A stretch of DNA of 24,173 nucleotides from Planctomycetota bacterium (GTDB taxonomy: Bacteria; Planctomycetota; Phycisphaerae; WQYP01): positions 1 through 24,173 of the forward strand of contig JAJZGH010000035.1 of NCBI GenBank assembly GCA_021798635.1, written 5' to 3'. The notes beneath the pieces are model-generated. The model was not told the DNA's origin and ran no database searches. It worked only from the letters and a program-made list of their open reading frames with translations. Of the stretch, positions 1-7,194 are shown piece by piece. A program made the position numbers and the translations under genes. Positions within the stretch are counted from its first letter, which is position 1. Every line of letters starts with the position of its first letter.

Positions 1-93
1 CATAAGCAAAGCGTGGAGTATAACCGCAGATTGCAATTGGCACATCCTAATCGGGCGGCGGCCCGATTAGAGCAGGCGAGAGGAGAAAGTTGA
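1..93 (+). CDS. Possible C-terminal tail of a gene entering from the left edge
   Basis: Frame 1 is open from the first base to a TGA at 91-93 and gives a 30-residue tail rich in Arg, Ala and Gln that ends in ARGES. I do not recognise it. A short open frame at an edge is weak evidence, because 30 codons can stay open by chance in GC-rich DNA. The perfect hairpin at 47-70 lies inside it. Its stop overlaps the TTG start of the next small ORF, which would allow translational coupling if both were real. Confidence 0.2.
   Translation, partial: HKQSVEYNRRLQLAHPNRAAARLEQARGES
47..70. repeat. Perfect 10-bp inverted repeat (hairpin 1)
   Basis: CTAATCGGGC (47-56) and GCCCGATTAG (61-70) are perfect reverse complements around a GGCG loop. 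No T-run follows, so it is not a standard terminator. The right arm with its flank recurs at 187-204 (17 of 18 bases match 58-75), and that copy also forms a hairpin. The pair could be protein-binding palindromes or RNA structures. Confidence 0.6.
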
Positions 94-287
94 AAGTGGA
101 GCAAATTCGGCGCAAAAGAGCGGCTGCCGCCGAGACCACAAAACTCCTGCGGTCACATGTTCACCTGATCTCGGCTGAATCGGGATGCGGCCCGATTAGC
201 GCAGTAGATGTGAGCAGGGTCATCGCGGTATCGGAAGAGGAAAGCAGTTCTGGTTGCCACGGCCTTTTTAACGATCGCTGCAAATAA
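90..287 (+). CDS. Small hypothetical ORF, 65 codons, doubtful
   Basis: A TTG at 90 is preceded by AGGAG at 81-85 with 4 nt spacing. The ORF encodes a 65-residue basic, Ala-rich protein with four Cys and no recognisable domain, signal peptide or membrane segment. In favour: a plausible ribosome site, a start that overlaps the stop of the upstream open frame, and a likely terminator about 50 bp downstream at 337-359. Against: a non-ATG start, no family resemblance, and a structured repeat (178-197) inside the frame. The stretch may instead be a small non-coding RNA or a decayed gene. Confidence 0.25.
   Translation: MKVEQIRRKRAAAAETTKLLRSHVHLISAESGCGPISAVDVSRVIAVSEEESSSGCHGLFNDRCK
178..197. repeat. 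Second copy of the AATCGGG/CCCGATT hairpin
   Basis: AATCGGG (178-184) and CCCGATT (191-197) pair around a 6-nt loop. The right arm plus flank (187-204) matches 58-75 at 17 of 18 positions in the same orientation, 129 bp apart. Two spaced copies of the same palindrome core suggest a binding site or a small repeat family. Confidence 0.5.
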
Positions 288-336
288 CGCGTAGGCAGGT
301 CGCGGAGTACGCAAGCCCGGTACTTATCCGCGCTAT

Positions 337-359
337 CCGCGTAATCCGCGGTTTTTTTT
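337..359 (+). terminator. Likely Rho-independent terminator
   Basis: CCGCG (337-341) pairs with CGCGG (347-351) around TAATC and is followed at once by eight T (352-359). The stem is short (5 bp) but all G/C. A further pairing just upstream (CGCGGA at 301-306 with TCCGCG at 327-332, GTAC at 307-310 with GTAC at 320-323) makes the region strongly structured. It would end a transcript carrying the 90-287 ORF or an upstream gene. Confidence 0.5.
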
Positions 360-495
360 CGCAGCCGGATTCCGATCCTATACCGAATGCCGCGATTTTA
401 GCGTGCCTCTCACGCAAGTCATACAGACCCCCTCCCCCGTCGCGCTACGGGATATCCGAAAACTAGCTACGTCCCCGTTTCTTTCTATACACGGT
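360..495. other. Intergenic stretch downstream of the sigma-factor gene
   Basis: No gene is seen here. A small hairpin, CCCGT (436-440) with ACGGG (447-451), lies in a C-rich tract about 45 bp beyond the stop of the minus-strand sigma gene. Neither side has a T-run, so I do not call it a terminator. Confidence 0.3.
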
Positions 496-3483
496 TTATT
501 TGCCTGGGTTGGAATGCGATTTTAGCGCAGCGTCGAGGGCGTTGTGGAGGGCAGTTGCGTCTTTGATTTTTCCGGATTTCAGTTGCGCCAGGACGGTTTT
601 GTACGCCTGGGCGTGGGGGAAGAATTGTTTGAACTTTGCCAACTGTCTTTGAACCTGCCGGAGTTTGGCTGGGGTTGTGCTGAAGTTGATGTACCATACG
701 CCGTGCTCCCGTATCAGCGGTGCACGCCGCGAGGGGGAAAATGCGATGACGTTGATCTGTCCGGGCGTCTGGATGGGGGCCGCAAATCGGCCATTGACGT
801 GCCAGCGGATCGGTCGGCCGCGCGGTCGCGTAATAGCGGGCCAGCCGAGCGTGGCCTTTGTGATGTGTGCCGCGTGTAATTCAATCACACCAAAGCGCTT
901 CTTGGCGACCGGCCAAAGGCCATATCCGAACATGGCCGCTGTCGCATTGTTCAACCTCCTTGCAAGGTGCTTTTCTAAAGCTGTGGGAGCCCAGTAAAGT
1001 TGGTTCATCGCGTTAAAGTTGCCGCTGTTGGATTCGCGCATCATCAACATAGTAAGTTGGGCCGGTGTTGCCCGGCCCGCGGGGGCTGTGAGTATTTTTG
1101 GCTTAACGGCGGGCGACATTGCCGCCACCGTAGAAACCGGTGCACTGTTTTGTGGATGCATGGACATTGCAAAAACCTCCGATGGCAGCGGCGTGGGCTT
1201 TAGCGCAAAATTGCGGAATGTAACCCAGTAACGCGGCCGCGTGATCCAAACATAACGCTTTATATTGTCTGCGGAAACCGGAATTGTTTCGGCCCAATAT
1301 TCCCCCGACGCCGCTGAGCGAGAGGTCTGAAATCGGGAGAATGCGGAGGATGCGTAGTGGTCCGGCAGATATCCGGGATATGGAGCCACCAGGTGCCCTT
1401 TTCGGTCTATTGCTCCGACTGCAATCGCCTGCCGTGGAAATCCTGCCGATTGAGGCCGTAAAAGCATCATACTTACCGAAGCCGGGGTACCCAATAATGG
1501 TATTGGATTGGCCGCATTCCGTGTTAGCTGGTACGCACCGAACTTTTTACCCTGAAACAGGAACTTCGGCGCAGTCTGAGTCGCGATATCTTTGGTAGGC
1601 TTAGCGGTGCCGATGATATTCCACGGTCCGGTGTCGAATCCGACATGCAGCACGCTGCGCTTAGGGTAGGCCTGGATAGGTTGGATCGCAAAACCATTGC
1701 TTATCTCATCAGTTGGAACGGTACCGGCACGCTTAACGGGAAGTTTGATCCATAGGGATACTCTGGCATCCCCAGCGGGGAGATTACCATCTAAGGAGAC
1801 TCCGCCAGCTGCGCGGGGCTGACCATCCGGAGCCCATGCACACAGCGGCCACGCATCGGAGCCAATTCCGTGCAAAGCCACCTGCACATCACCAGGCAGC
1901 GATTTGGTCCAGCGTTTGCTTCCCCAGGTGGGAGCAGCCTGTTGCCCAACGGCGAATCGGTGCCAGGCAACGGCAACCGCAGCAAGTTTTTTCAGTGCTG
2001 CCGGACCTTCGCGCAGATAGAACGGCAGGTCGAGGTACCCGCCGCGCCGCAGCATGCCCAGATATTCTGTCGGGTATTTCTCAACCTCCAGCACCACAGC
2101 GCTGTACCACTTATCGCCTGGAAAACTGATCGCGCGCTGCAACAGGACCACGGCACGCCCCGTGTGGATATTCAAGGTGTGGTTAAATACATACGGGACG
2201 TTCGGGGGTTGCTGTTCCCCTTTTGGCAAGGACTCCAAGACCGATACCGACGAGCTTTTCAAAAAGCTTAGATGCACGCGTATTGAATTTGCCCGCAACT
2301 GGCCGCGGACCGTCGGGAACAGGCTGAGAAAAACAGTCGGGTGCATTGGCTGCGCCGGAAATGGGTGCATGATACCGTTTATGCCGGAGTATTCCGGGAG
2401 CGAAAATTGCTGCTTATATACAGCCCAATGCACCCAATGACCCAGTGTCGGTTGTCCAGCGCCCTGCGGGCTGGTCAACATTGTACGCAGTGTACTGGCT
2501 TGAATGTTGTACGTCTGAATCCCACCCGGGTCCGTTGCAATCAACTTTCCACTGCGCCGCAGTGCCATAGCAAAACCGCGATCTACCAGTGCCACGTACT
2601 CGGCACAGGCGGGTCGGTCGACGCCGTACCCCGAGGTCAAGGCCCCGGAAATCGTCCGAGTCATTCCCGGCCCTACTTCGACCACCCGCTGAATTGGCGC
2701 AAGCGCCGCAACGCCGATCGCCAGCGCCACTGCCACAGCCCCTGCTCCGGCAATGGCCGGGACGTGCGCGTTGTGAAAGGCGATGCTTCGCGCGGCATGA
2801 GAAGCCGTCGGGCTTACCGGAGCTTTTCCGTTTATGGCTTGGAAAATCCTTACAGCCAGGCCCGCCGGTGCGCTTCCCGCTCCGAGCGCCAATAAGCCCG
2901 TCACGGCCAGAGAATCCATCGGAATGCCTTTTCGGGCCATCATAAGGCGCAGCTTTTCCACAGCGCGGGACGTGCGCTTTTCTGCCGCCGCTTCGGATAT
3001 GTGCAGTTGCTCCGCCACTTGCCGGGCGGATTGGTTCTGGAAATAGCGTGCCACAACCACATTTCGATCGGCCGTGGATAGCCGTTGCAGGGCCGCATCC
3101 AGCGATTGGAGATGGTCCAACTGGGAATCCCTCGCCCCATCGGCAGAGCCGGGAGCCTCTTCATTTCGCATCGCTGCCGCCTTTCGCTCGCGGACTTTTC
3201 GCCGCTGCTCTGATCTGCGAATATCATTGCACGCATACCGGATCGCCCGCACCAGCAGGCCGCCGAGGGGCTTCTTCAGACTGCCGCGTTTGCGCCATAA
3301 AGCCAGCAGAACCGCCTGTGTGGCATCATCCGCCAGACCGCTATCGCCAAGGTGGCGGCGGGCCATGGAATATATCCAACCGATGTGTTCTGTAATCAAG
3401 GTTTCAAATTGCTCACCCTCCGGGGCAACACGGTTGGCTGTATTATTTCCATCTTGCATCATCGCATGAGTTCCCAATTCCAT
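496..3483 (-). CDS. ECF-type RNA polymerase sigma factor fused to a membrane anchor and large extracytoplasmic domain
   Basis: The 995-residue protein begins as an ECF sigma factor. Sigma region 2 (about 24-98) contains the ADDATQAVLLALWRKR stretch, and region 4 (about 126-185) ends in a helix-turn-helix reading ARQVAEQLHISEAAAEKR. An Ala/Val-rich transmembrane segment follows (about 241-265). Roughly 730 further residues, presumably outside the cytoplasm, contain many Trp, Tyr and Pro and match no domain I recognise. Normal ECF factors have about 200 residues. Planctomycetes are known for ECF factors with long C-terminal extensions. No anti-sigma gene adjoins it, so the extension may sense a signal and control the attached sigma domain; this is inference. 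The frame stays open to an ATG at 3639, but the extra 52 residues lack a ribosome site and do not resemble a sigma N-terminus. The ATG at 3483 has AGAGG close upstream, and 3462 is also possible. Confidence 0.8.
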   Translation of the reverse strand: MELGTHAMMQDGNNTANRVAPEGEQFETLITEHIGWIYSMARRHLGDSGLADDATQAVLLALWRKRGSLKKPLGGLLVRAIRYACNDIRRSEQRRKVRERKAAAMRNEEAPGSADGARDSQLDHLQSLDAALQRLSTADRNVVVARYFQNQSARQVAEQLHISEAAAEKRTSRAVEKLRLMMARKGIPMDSLAVTGLLALGAGSAPAGLAVRIFQAINGKAPVSPTASHAARSIAFHNAHVPAIAGAGAVAVALAIGVAALAPIQRVVEVGPGMTRTISGALTSGYGVDRPACAEYVALVDRGFAMALRRSGKLIATDPGGIQTYNIQASTLRTMLTSPQGAGQPTLGHWVHWAVYKQQFSLPEYSGINGIMHPFPAQPMHPTVFLSLFPTVRGQLRANSIRVHLSFLKSSSVSVLESLPKGEQQPPNVPYVFNHTLNIHTGRAVVLLQRAISFPGDKWYSAVVLEVEKYPTEYLGMLRRGGYLDLPFYLREGPAALKKLAAVAVAWHRFAVGQQAAPTWGSKRWTKSLPGDVQVALHGIGSDAWPLCAWAPDGQPRAAGGVSLDGNLPAGDARVSLWIKLPVKRAGTVPTDEISNGFAIQPIQAYPKRSVLHVGFDTGPWNIIGTAKPTKDIATQTAPKFLFQGKKFGAYQLTRNAANPIPLLGTPASVSMMLLRPQSAGFPRQAIAVGAIDRKGHLVAPYPGYLPDHYASSAFSRFQTSRSAASGEYWAETIPVSADNIKRYVWITRPRYWVTFRNFALKPTPLPSEVFAMSMHPQNSAPVSTVAAMSPAVKPKILTAPAGRATPAQLTMLMMRESNSGNFNAMNQLYWAPTALEKHLARRLNNATAAMFGYGLWPVAKKRFGVIELHAAHITKATLGWPAITRPRGRPIRWHVNGRFAAPIQTPGQINVIAFSPSRRAPLIREHGVWYINFSTTPAKLRQVQRQLAKFKQFFPHAQAYKTVLAQLKSGKIKDATALHNALDAALKSHSNPGK

Positions 3484-3664
3484 ATCCTCTGTACCCGTTC
3501 CTATTGTTATATAGCCGCCGAGCAAAATTCCGGACAAAATTATTTTTGCGGCGGCGCGTGCCGGGGATTCACTGATGATACCTTGCAATCCGATGGCAAA
3601 AACAGGGCCGATAACACCTGCCAAACGGGAATGCGCCATTATTTATATGGAATCTTGTCCAAAT

Positions 3665-3683
3665 AAAGGTGTCAGGTACCTTT
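3665..3683. repeat. REP-like hairpin AAAGGTGTCAGGTACCTTT
   Basis: AAAGGT (3665-3670) pairs with ACCTTT (3678-3683), and G-U wobbles can extend the stem inward to leave a CAG loop. It sits between the divergent sigma-factor and symporter genes. From memory, GGTGTCAGG(C/T)ACC palindromes recur between genes in many bacteria and resemble the REP elements linked to REP-associated tyrosine transposases (RAYTs). Only one copy is in this window, so the family assignment is inference. Confidence 0.35.
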
Positions 3684-3844
3684 AATTTGGGATATGGTCG
3701 TAGCGGTTTACCGTTGCACCCTTGGGGGGCGGAACAGGACCGCACAATTTAATTGAATGGCGTTCTGCGGCCAGTAATGCTGCCGTGTGGAGTTAATTAC
3801 AGGGCCGCGTATTGGGCGGCGTCGGGCCGACAAGGTTGGGATTA

Positions 3845-3853
3845 TGATATAAA
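3845..3853 (+). promoter_or_regulatory. Extended -10 promoter for the symporter gene
   Basis: TG (3845-3846), one base, then TATAAA (3848-3853) forms an extended -10 element. I see no convincing -35 box at 16-18 nt, which is usual for TGn promoters. Transcription would start near 3860, leaving a leader of about 50 nt before the ATG at 3909. Confidence 0.4.
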
Positions 3854-3908
3854 ATACGTCCATCGTCGGCGTCGATGAAATCGGCGATGCCAATTGTCCG
3901 GGAGAATT

Positions 3909-5894
3909 ATGGCGACACTCGGCCCTGTTGATATGTTGGTAATCGGTGGTTACTTCGCACTGGTTGTGATGACCGGGCTGTTGATGAGCCGCCGGGCGGC
4001 GCAGGGGATGGAGAGTTATTTTCTTGCGGGGCGATCCCTGTCATGGGTGCTGCTGGGAATTTCCGGCATGGCACTGTGGTTTGATCTGACCGGCACGATG
4101 CTGATCACATCTTTTTTGTACTTGCTGGGGCCGCGCGGGTTGTTTATTGAATTTCGCGGCGGCGCGGTGCTGGTGCTGGCGTTTATGCTGGCGTTTACCG
4201 GCAAGTGGCATCGCCGATCGCAATGCCTGACGGCGGCGCAATGGTACACCTTCCGCTTTGGACAGGGGCGGGCGGCAGAGCTGGTGCGATTTCTGACAGC
4301 CGTGATGGGCATTGTTCTGGCGGTTGGAATGCTGGCGTATCTGGTGCGCGGGGCGAGTCTGTTTCTGGGAATGTTTTCGCCGTTTTCACCCATCCTTACC
4401 ACCGCAATGATTATTGCCATGGCAACACTTTATACGATGTTCGCAGGATATTACGGGGTAGTGGTAACCAATATGATTCATGGGGTGGTGCTGATTGCGG
4501 CGTGCATTACGGTCGCGGTAATTGCGTGGCACAGCTTTGCCACGGTTGCGACGCTTTCACAGATCGCGCACGGCGTAACAGGCAATGCGCAATGGACCAA
4601 TTCCGCACCCTCTTGGCAGGTGCACACGCCTCCGGGATATGGGCCGTACCATGATCTGATTTTTATTGTATCTTTTTATCTGTTGCGCAATGTTATTGGT
4701 GGGCTGGGCAGCGGGGCCGAACAACGTTACTTTGCAGCCCGCAGTGACCGCGATTGCGGATTACTGTCTCTGCTGCAGGCTGTTACGTTGATGTTTCGCT
4801 GGCCGATGATGATCGGGTACGCTATTTTAGGAATTCTGCTGGTGCATCACATGTATCCGGAACCGGCCGTATTACAGAACGCTTCAACGCTGATACATCA
4901 CTATTACCCACACACTGTGCCGGCCTTCTGGCAGGATCTGCTGGGGCGCATCGGGCATGATCCCCAACGCTATCCCGCCGGGCTGATTGCCGGACTGCAA
5001 CATATTCTGGGAAATCATTGGCAGGCTCGCTTGCCGCTGGTTGGCTATACAGGCACGATAGACCCGGAATTAATTCTACCGGCGGTGCTCAAGTCCATTA
5101 TGACTCCCGGAATTCGGGATTTGCTGCTTATCGCCATGCTGGCAACCATGATGACTTCTCTGACGGGACAGGTAAATACCGCCACCGCATTGCTGGTCAA
5201 TGATATTTACAAAAATTTTCTGCGACGCAACGCGAAAAACCGGGAGCTGATTTTAACATCCTACGCAGGGACGCTGATCATCGTTGGAATTGGCTTTTTC
5301 CTGGGGGTTGAGGCCGAAAGTATCAACAACCTGTGGGGCTGGATCATCATGGGACTCACCGCCGGCACCCTGGGTCCGATGGTGCTGCGGCTTTACTGGT
5401 GGCGCTGTAATGCGTGGGGCGTGGCGGCGGGAACATTCGCGGGCGGATCGGCTGCGATTATTCAGAGGGTGGCCGCACCCAATCTGCTGGAATGGAAGCA
5501 GTTTGTCTTCATGACGACGCTGTCTTTTCTTGCGACCATCCTCGTATCGCTGCTGACCGCTCCGACACCCAGCGCGGTCACGGAACACTTTTACCGCGTC
5601 ACCCGGCCATTCGGATTGTGGGGGCCGGTGCGCAAAATATTTTCCAACGAAGAGCAGAAAGCTCTGGCGACCGAGCACCGCAACGATATGCTCACTGTGC
5701 CCTTCGCGCTGTTGTGGCAGGTCACACTGTTTCTGCTGCCGATGCAGTTGGTGATGAAGGCTTACCATTCCTTCTGGCTCACGCTGCCGCTATTTATCCT
5801 CGGCGTTGCGGGCATGTATATATTCTGGTGGCGGAAACTACCGGGGGCAAGTACGGACATAGCCGAAACCGCAGTCCAGGGCGTGCCGAGGTAA
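3909..5894 (+). CDS. Sodium:solute symporter family protein (SSS, TC 2.A.21)
   Basis: The 661-residue polytopic inner-membrane protein looks like an SSS secondary transporter, which uses the sodium gradient to import a small solute. The N-terminus (VDMLVIGGYFALVVMTGLL) followed by ESYFLAGRSLSW and a Gly-rich second helix is typical of the family. Many further hydrophobic segments follow, ending near YIFWWRKLPG. The length fits the longer members. The substrate cannot be read from the sequence; sugars, amino acids and nucleosides are all known for the family. I chose the ATG at 3909 because GGAG (3901-3904) sits 4 nt upstream; an in-frame TTG at 3894 has no ribosome site. The gene appears monocistronic, with an extended -10 promoter at 3845-3853 and divergent from the sigma-factor gene. 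Confidence 0.88.
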   Translation: MATLGPVDMLVIGGYFALVVMTGLLMSRRAAQGMESYFLAGRSLSWVLLGISGMALWFDLTGTMLITSFLYLLGPRGLFIEFRGGAVLVLAFMLAFTGKWHRRSQCLTAAQWYTFRFGQGRAAELVRFLTAVMGIVLAVGMLAYLVRGASLFLGMFSPFSPILTTAMIIAMATLYTMFAGYYGVVVTNMIHGVVLIAACITVAVIAWHSFATVATLSQIAHGVTGNAQWTNSAPSWQVHTPPGYGPYHDLIFIVSFYLLRNVIGGLGSGAEQRYFAARSDRDCGLLSLLQAVTLMFRWPMMIGYAILGILLVHHMYPEPAVLQNASTLIHHYYPHTVPAFWQDLLGRIGHDPQRYPAGLIAGLQHILGNHWQARLPLVGYTGTIDPELILPAVLKSIMTPGIRDLLLIAMLATMMTSLTGQVNTATALLVNDIYKNFLRRNAKNRELILTSYAGTLIIVGIGFFLGVEAESINNLWGWIIMGLTAGTLGPMVLRLYWWRCNAWGVAAGTFAGGSAAIIQRVAAPNLLEWKQFVFMTTLSFLATILVSLLTAPTPSAVTEHFYRVTRPFGLWGPVRKIFSNEEQKALATEHRNDMLTVPFALLWQVTLFLLPMQLVMKAYHSFWLTLPLFILGVAGMYIFWWRKLPGASTDIAETAVQGVPR

Positions 5895-5995
5895 TGGTGG
5901 GCATGGCGATGACGCGACGCAAGGATTATGAAATCGCTTTCCGGCTTGACTGCCTATCATAAGCAGGCCAAGATAGTAAATGAGGTGCCGACGTG

Positions 5996-6091
5996 ATGGA
6001 AATTGACCAGCTTTTGGCGGACATGGAATCTTTCCGCGTCGAGCGCACCGAGTCCCTTTCGGACTCGGATAAATTCTGCAAAGCAATATAG
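5996..6091 (+). pseudogene. Truncated 5' end of an AlbA_2 (Schlafen-type) DNA-binding domain gene
   Basis: An ATG at 5996 with a good ribosome site (GAGGTG, 5982-5987, 8 nt spacing) opens a 31-codon frame that ends in TAG at 6089-6091. The peptide contains ADMESFRVERTESLSDSDKF and ends in CKAI. From memory this is the start of AlbA_2 / Schlafen-AlbA proteins, in which a DRVER-S-sD-DKi block is followed by CAFAND and several hundred more residues. Here the frame stops exactly where CAFAND should begin. The same frame is open for 24 more codons to a TGA at 6164-6166 that overlaps the parA start, but that part does not continue the domain. An 8-bp inverted repeat, CCGAGTCC/GGACTCGG, lies inside the remnant. 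I read it as a decayed gene. Confidence 0.5.
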
Positions 6092-6162
6092 AAAAACAAT
6101 AGTCCGAAGTTGGATTATTTCGTCGGAGGAAATCACCTGCTAATGACTGTGAGGAAGCATCT

Positions 6163-7194
6163 GTGAAGACCATTGCGTTTTTTAACACCAAGGAGGGCGT
6201 GGGCAAAACATCAATGGTTTACCATCTGGCCTGGATGCTGCGGGACATGGGCCATAACGTACTGGCCGTTGATCTCGATCCGCAGTCTAATCTTACGAGC
6301 ATGTTTCTCGACGACTCAAAACTAGAAAATCTCTGGCCTGACGGTGAACATCCCGGCACAATCCTTGGCGCGGTGCAACCCTTGATTAACAGCATGGGCG
6401 ACGTCCTGGCACCACCACCAGTTCCTATAGCCGACAACCTTTCGATTATTGCCGGTGATCTGGGGCTTAGCGCGTTTGAGGACCGCTTATCTGAAGCTTG
6501 GAGGAAGTGCCTCGATGACAACCAGCCGATCGCCGGCGACGGGTTTCGAGTTGTCACGGCATTTTATCGCCTGATGGAGTCGGCGGCGAAACAATGCGGC
6601 AGCGATCTAGTGCTCATTGATGTCGGGCCGACTATAGGAGCCATGAATCGTGCAGCACTGGTGGCCGCAGATTTTGTTGTCATTCCCCTGGGCGCTGACG
6701 TCTTTTCCATGCAGGATCTGCGCAACTTGGGTCCCACGCTCCGCGATTGGAGGCAGGGATGGCTAACGCGAAAAGCAGGAAAAGTACCGGTGGGCCTATC
6801 CCTGCCGTCGGGCAGTATGAGTCCTCTTGGTTATGTTCTGCTGAATCCGTCGGTCCGCGAATACAGGCCGCTCAAATCCTATTTGAAATGGGTGAATCGC
6901 ATCCCGAAAATCTACCGCCGTGAAATCCTTGGTCAGGAACCGCACGCGCAGACTGCGGCCGAAGAACCTAACCAGTTGGTGGTGCTGAAAGACTTCAGGA
7001 GCCTTATGCCCATGACTCAGGACGCGCGAAAACCTATGTTTCATCTGACCCCAGCGGATGGTGCCATCGGCGGCCATGCTGGTGCGGTTCAAGATTGCGG
7101 GAAGCAGTTCCGACAGTTGGCGGAGCGCATTTTGAAGAATGTCGACGACCGGCAATTACCCGGTGGCCCGGAATTCGTGCCGGTGGGCTTGTAG
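6163..7194 (+). CDS. ParA/MinD-type AAA ATPase (orphan)
   Basis: The 343-residue protein belongs to the ParA-like P-loop ATPases, which bind ATP as dimers and position DNA or protein cargo. The deviant Walker A near residues 9-17 reads TKEGVGKTS, the Walker A' region reads LAVDLDPQSNLTSMF, and the Walker B region reads LVLIDVGPTIGAMNRAAL. The SLMPMTQDARKPMF and ADGAIGGH segments near the C-terminus match, from memory, a distinct family of about 320 residues. The first Walker A Gly (KGG) is Glu here, from a GAG codon. The GTG start at 6163 has GAGGA (6151-6155) 7 nt upstream. No parB or centromere-like repeat lies nearby; the broken AlbA_2 remnant is directly upstream. The last 12 or so residues are encoded opposite the end of the HEAT lipoprotein gene, which suggests an acquired stop. 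Plasmid-type partitioning is not supported. Confidence 0.82.
   Translation: MKTIAFFNTKEGVGKTSMVYHLAWMLRDMGHNVLAVDLDPQSNLTSMFLDDSKLENLWPDGEHPGTILGAVQPLINSMGDVLAPPPVPIADNLSIIAGDLGLSAFEDRLSEAWRKCLDDNQPIAGDGFRVVTAFYRLMESAAKQCGSDLVLIDVGPTIGAMNRAALVAADFVVIPLGADVFSMQDLRNLGPTLRDWRQGWLTRKAGKVPVGLSLPSGSMSPLGYVLLNPSVREYRPLKSYLKWVNRIPKIYRREILGQEPHAQTAAEEPNQLVVLKDFRSLMPMTQDARKPMFHLTPADGAIGGHAGAVQDCGKQFRQLAERILKNVDDRQLPGGPEFVPVGL

Noticed and set aside
2341..2895. 184-codon plus-strand frame
   Set aside because: It lies wholly antisense to the sigma-factor gene; its Arg/Cys/Pro-rich composition is typical of a shadow frame.
3708..3893. 61-codon minus-strand frame in the divergent promoter region
   Set aside because: It covers the symporter promoter, has no ribosome site and resembles nothing.
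6050..6070. 8-bp hairpin CCGAGTCC/GGACTCGG as a terminator for the symporter gene
   Set aside because: It lies within the AlbA_2 remnant and no T-run follows.
6163..7194. Plasmid partition locus
   Set aside because: No parB, no iterated centromere sites and no replication gene; murI next door points to the chromosome.
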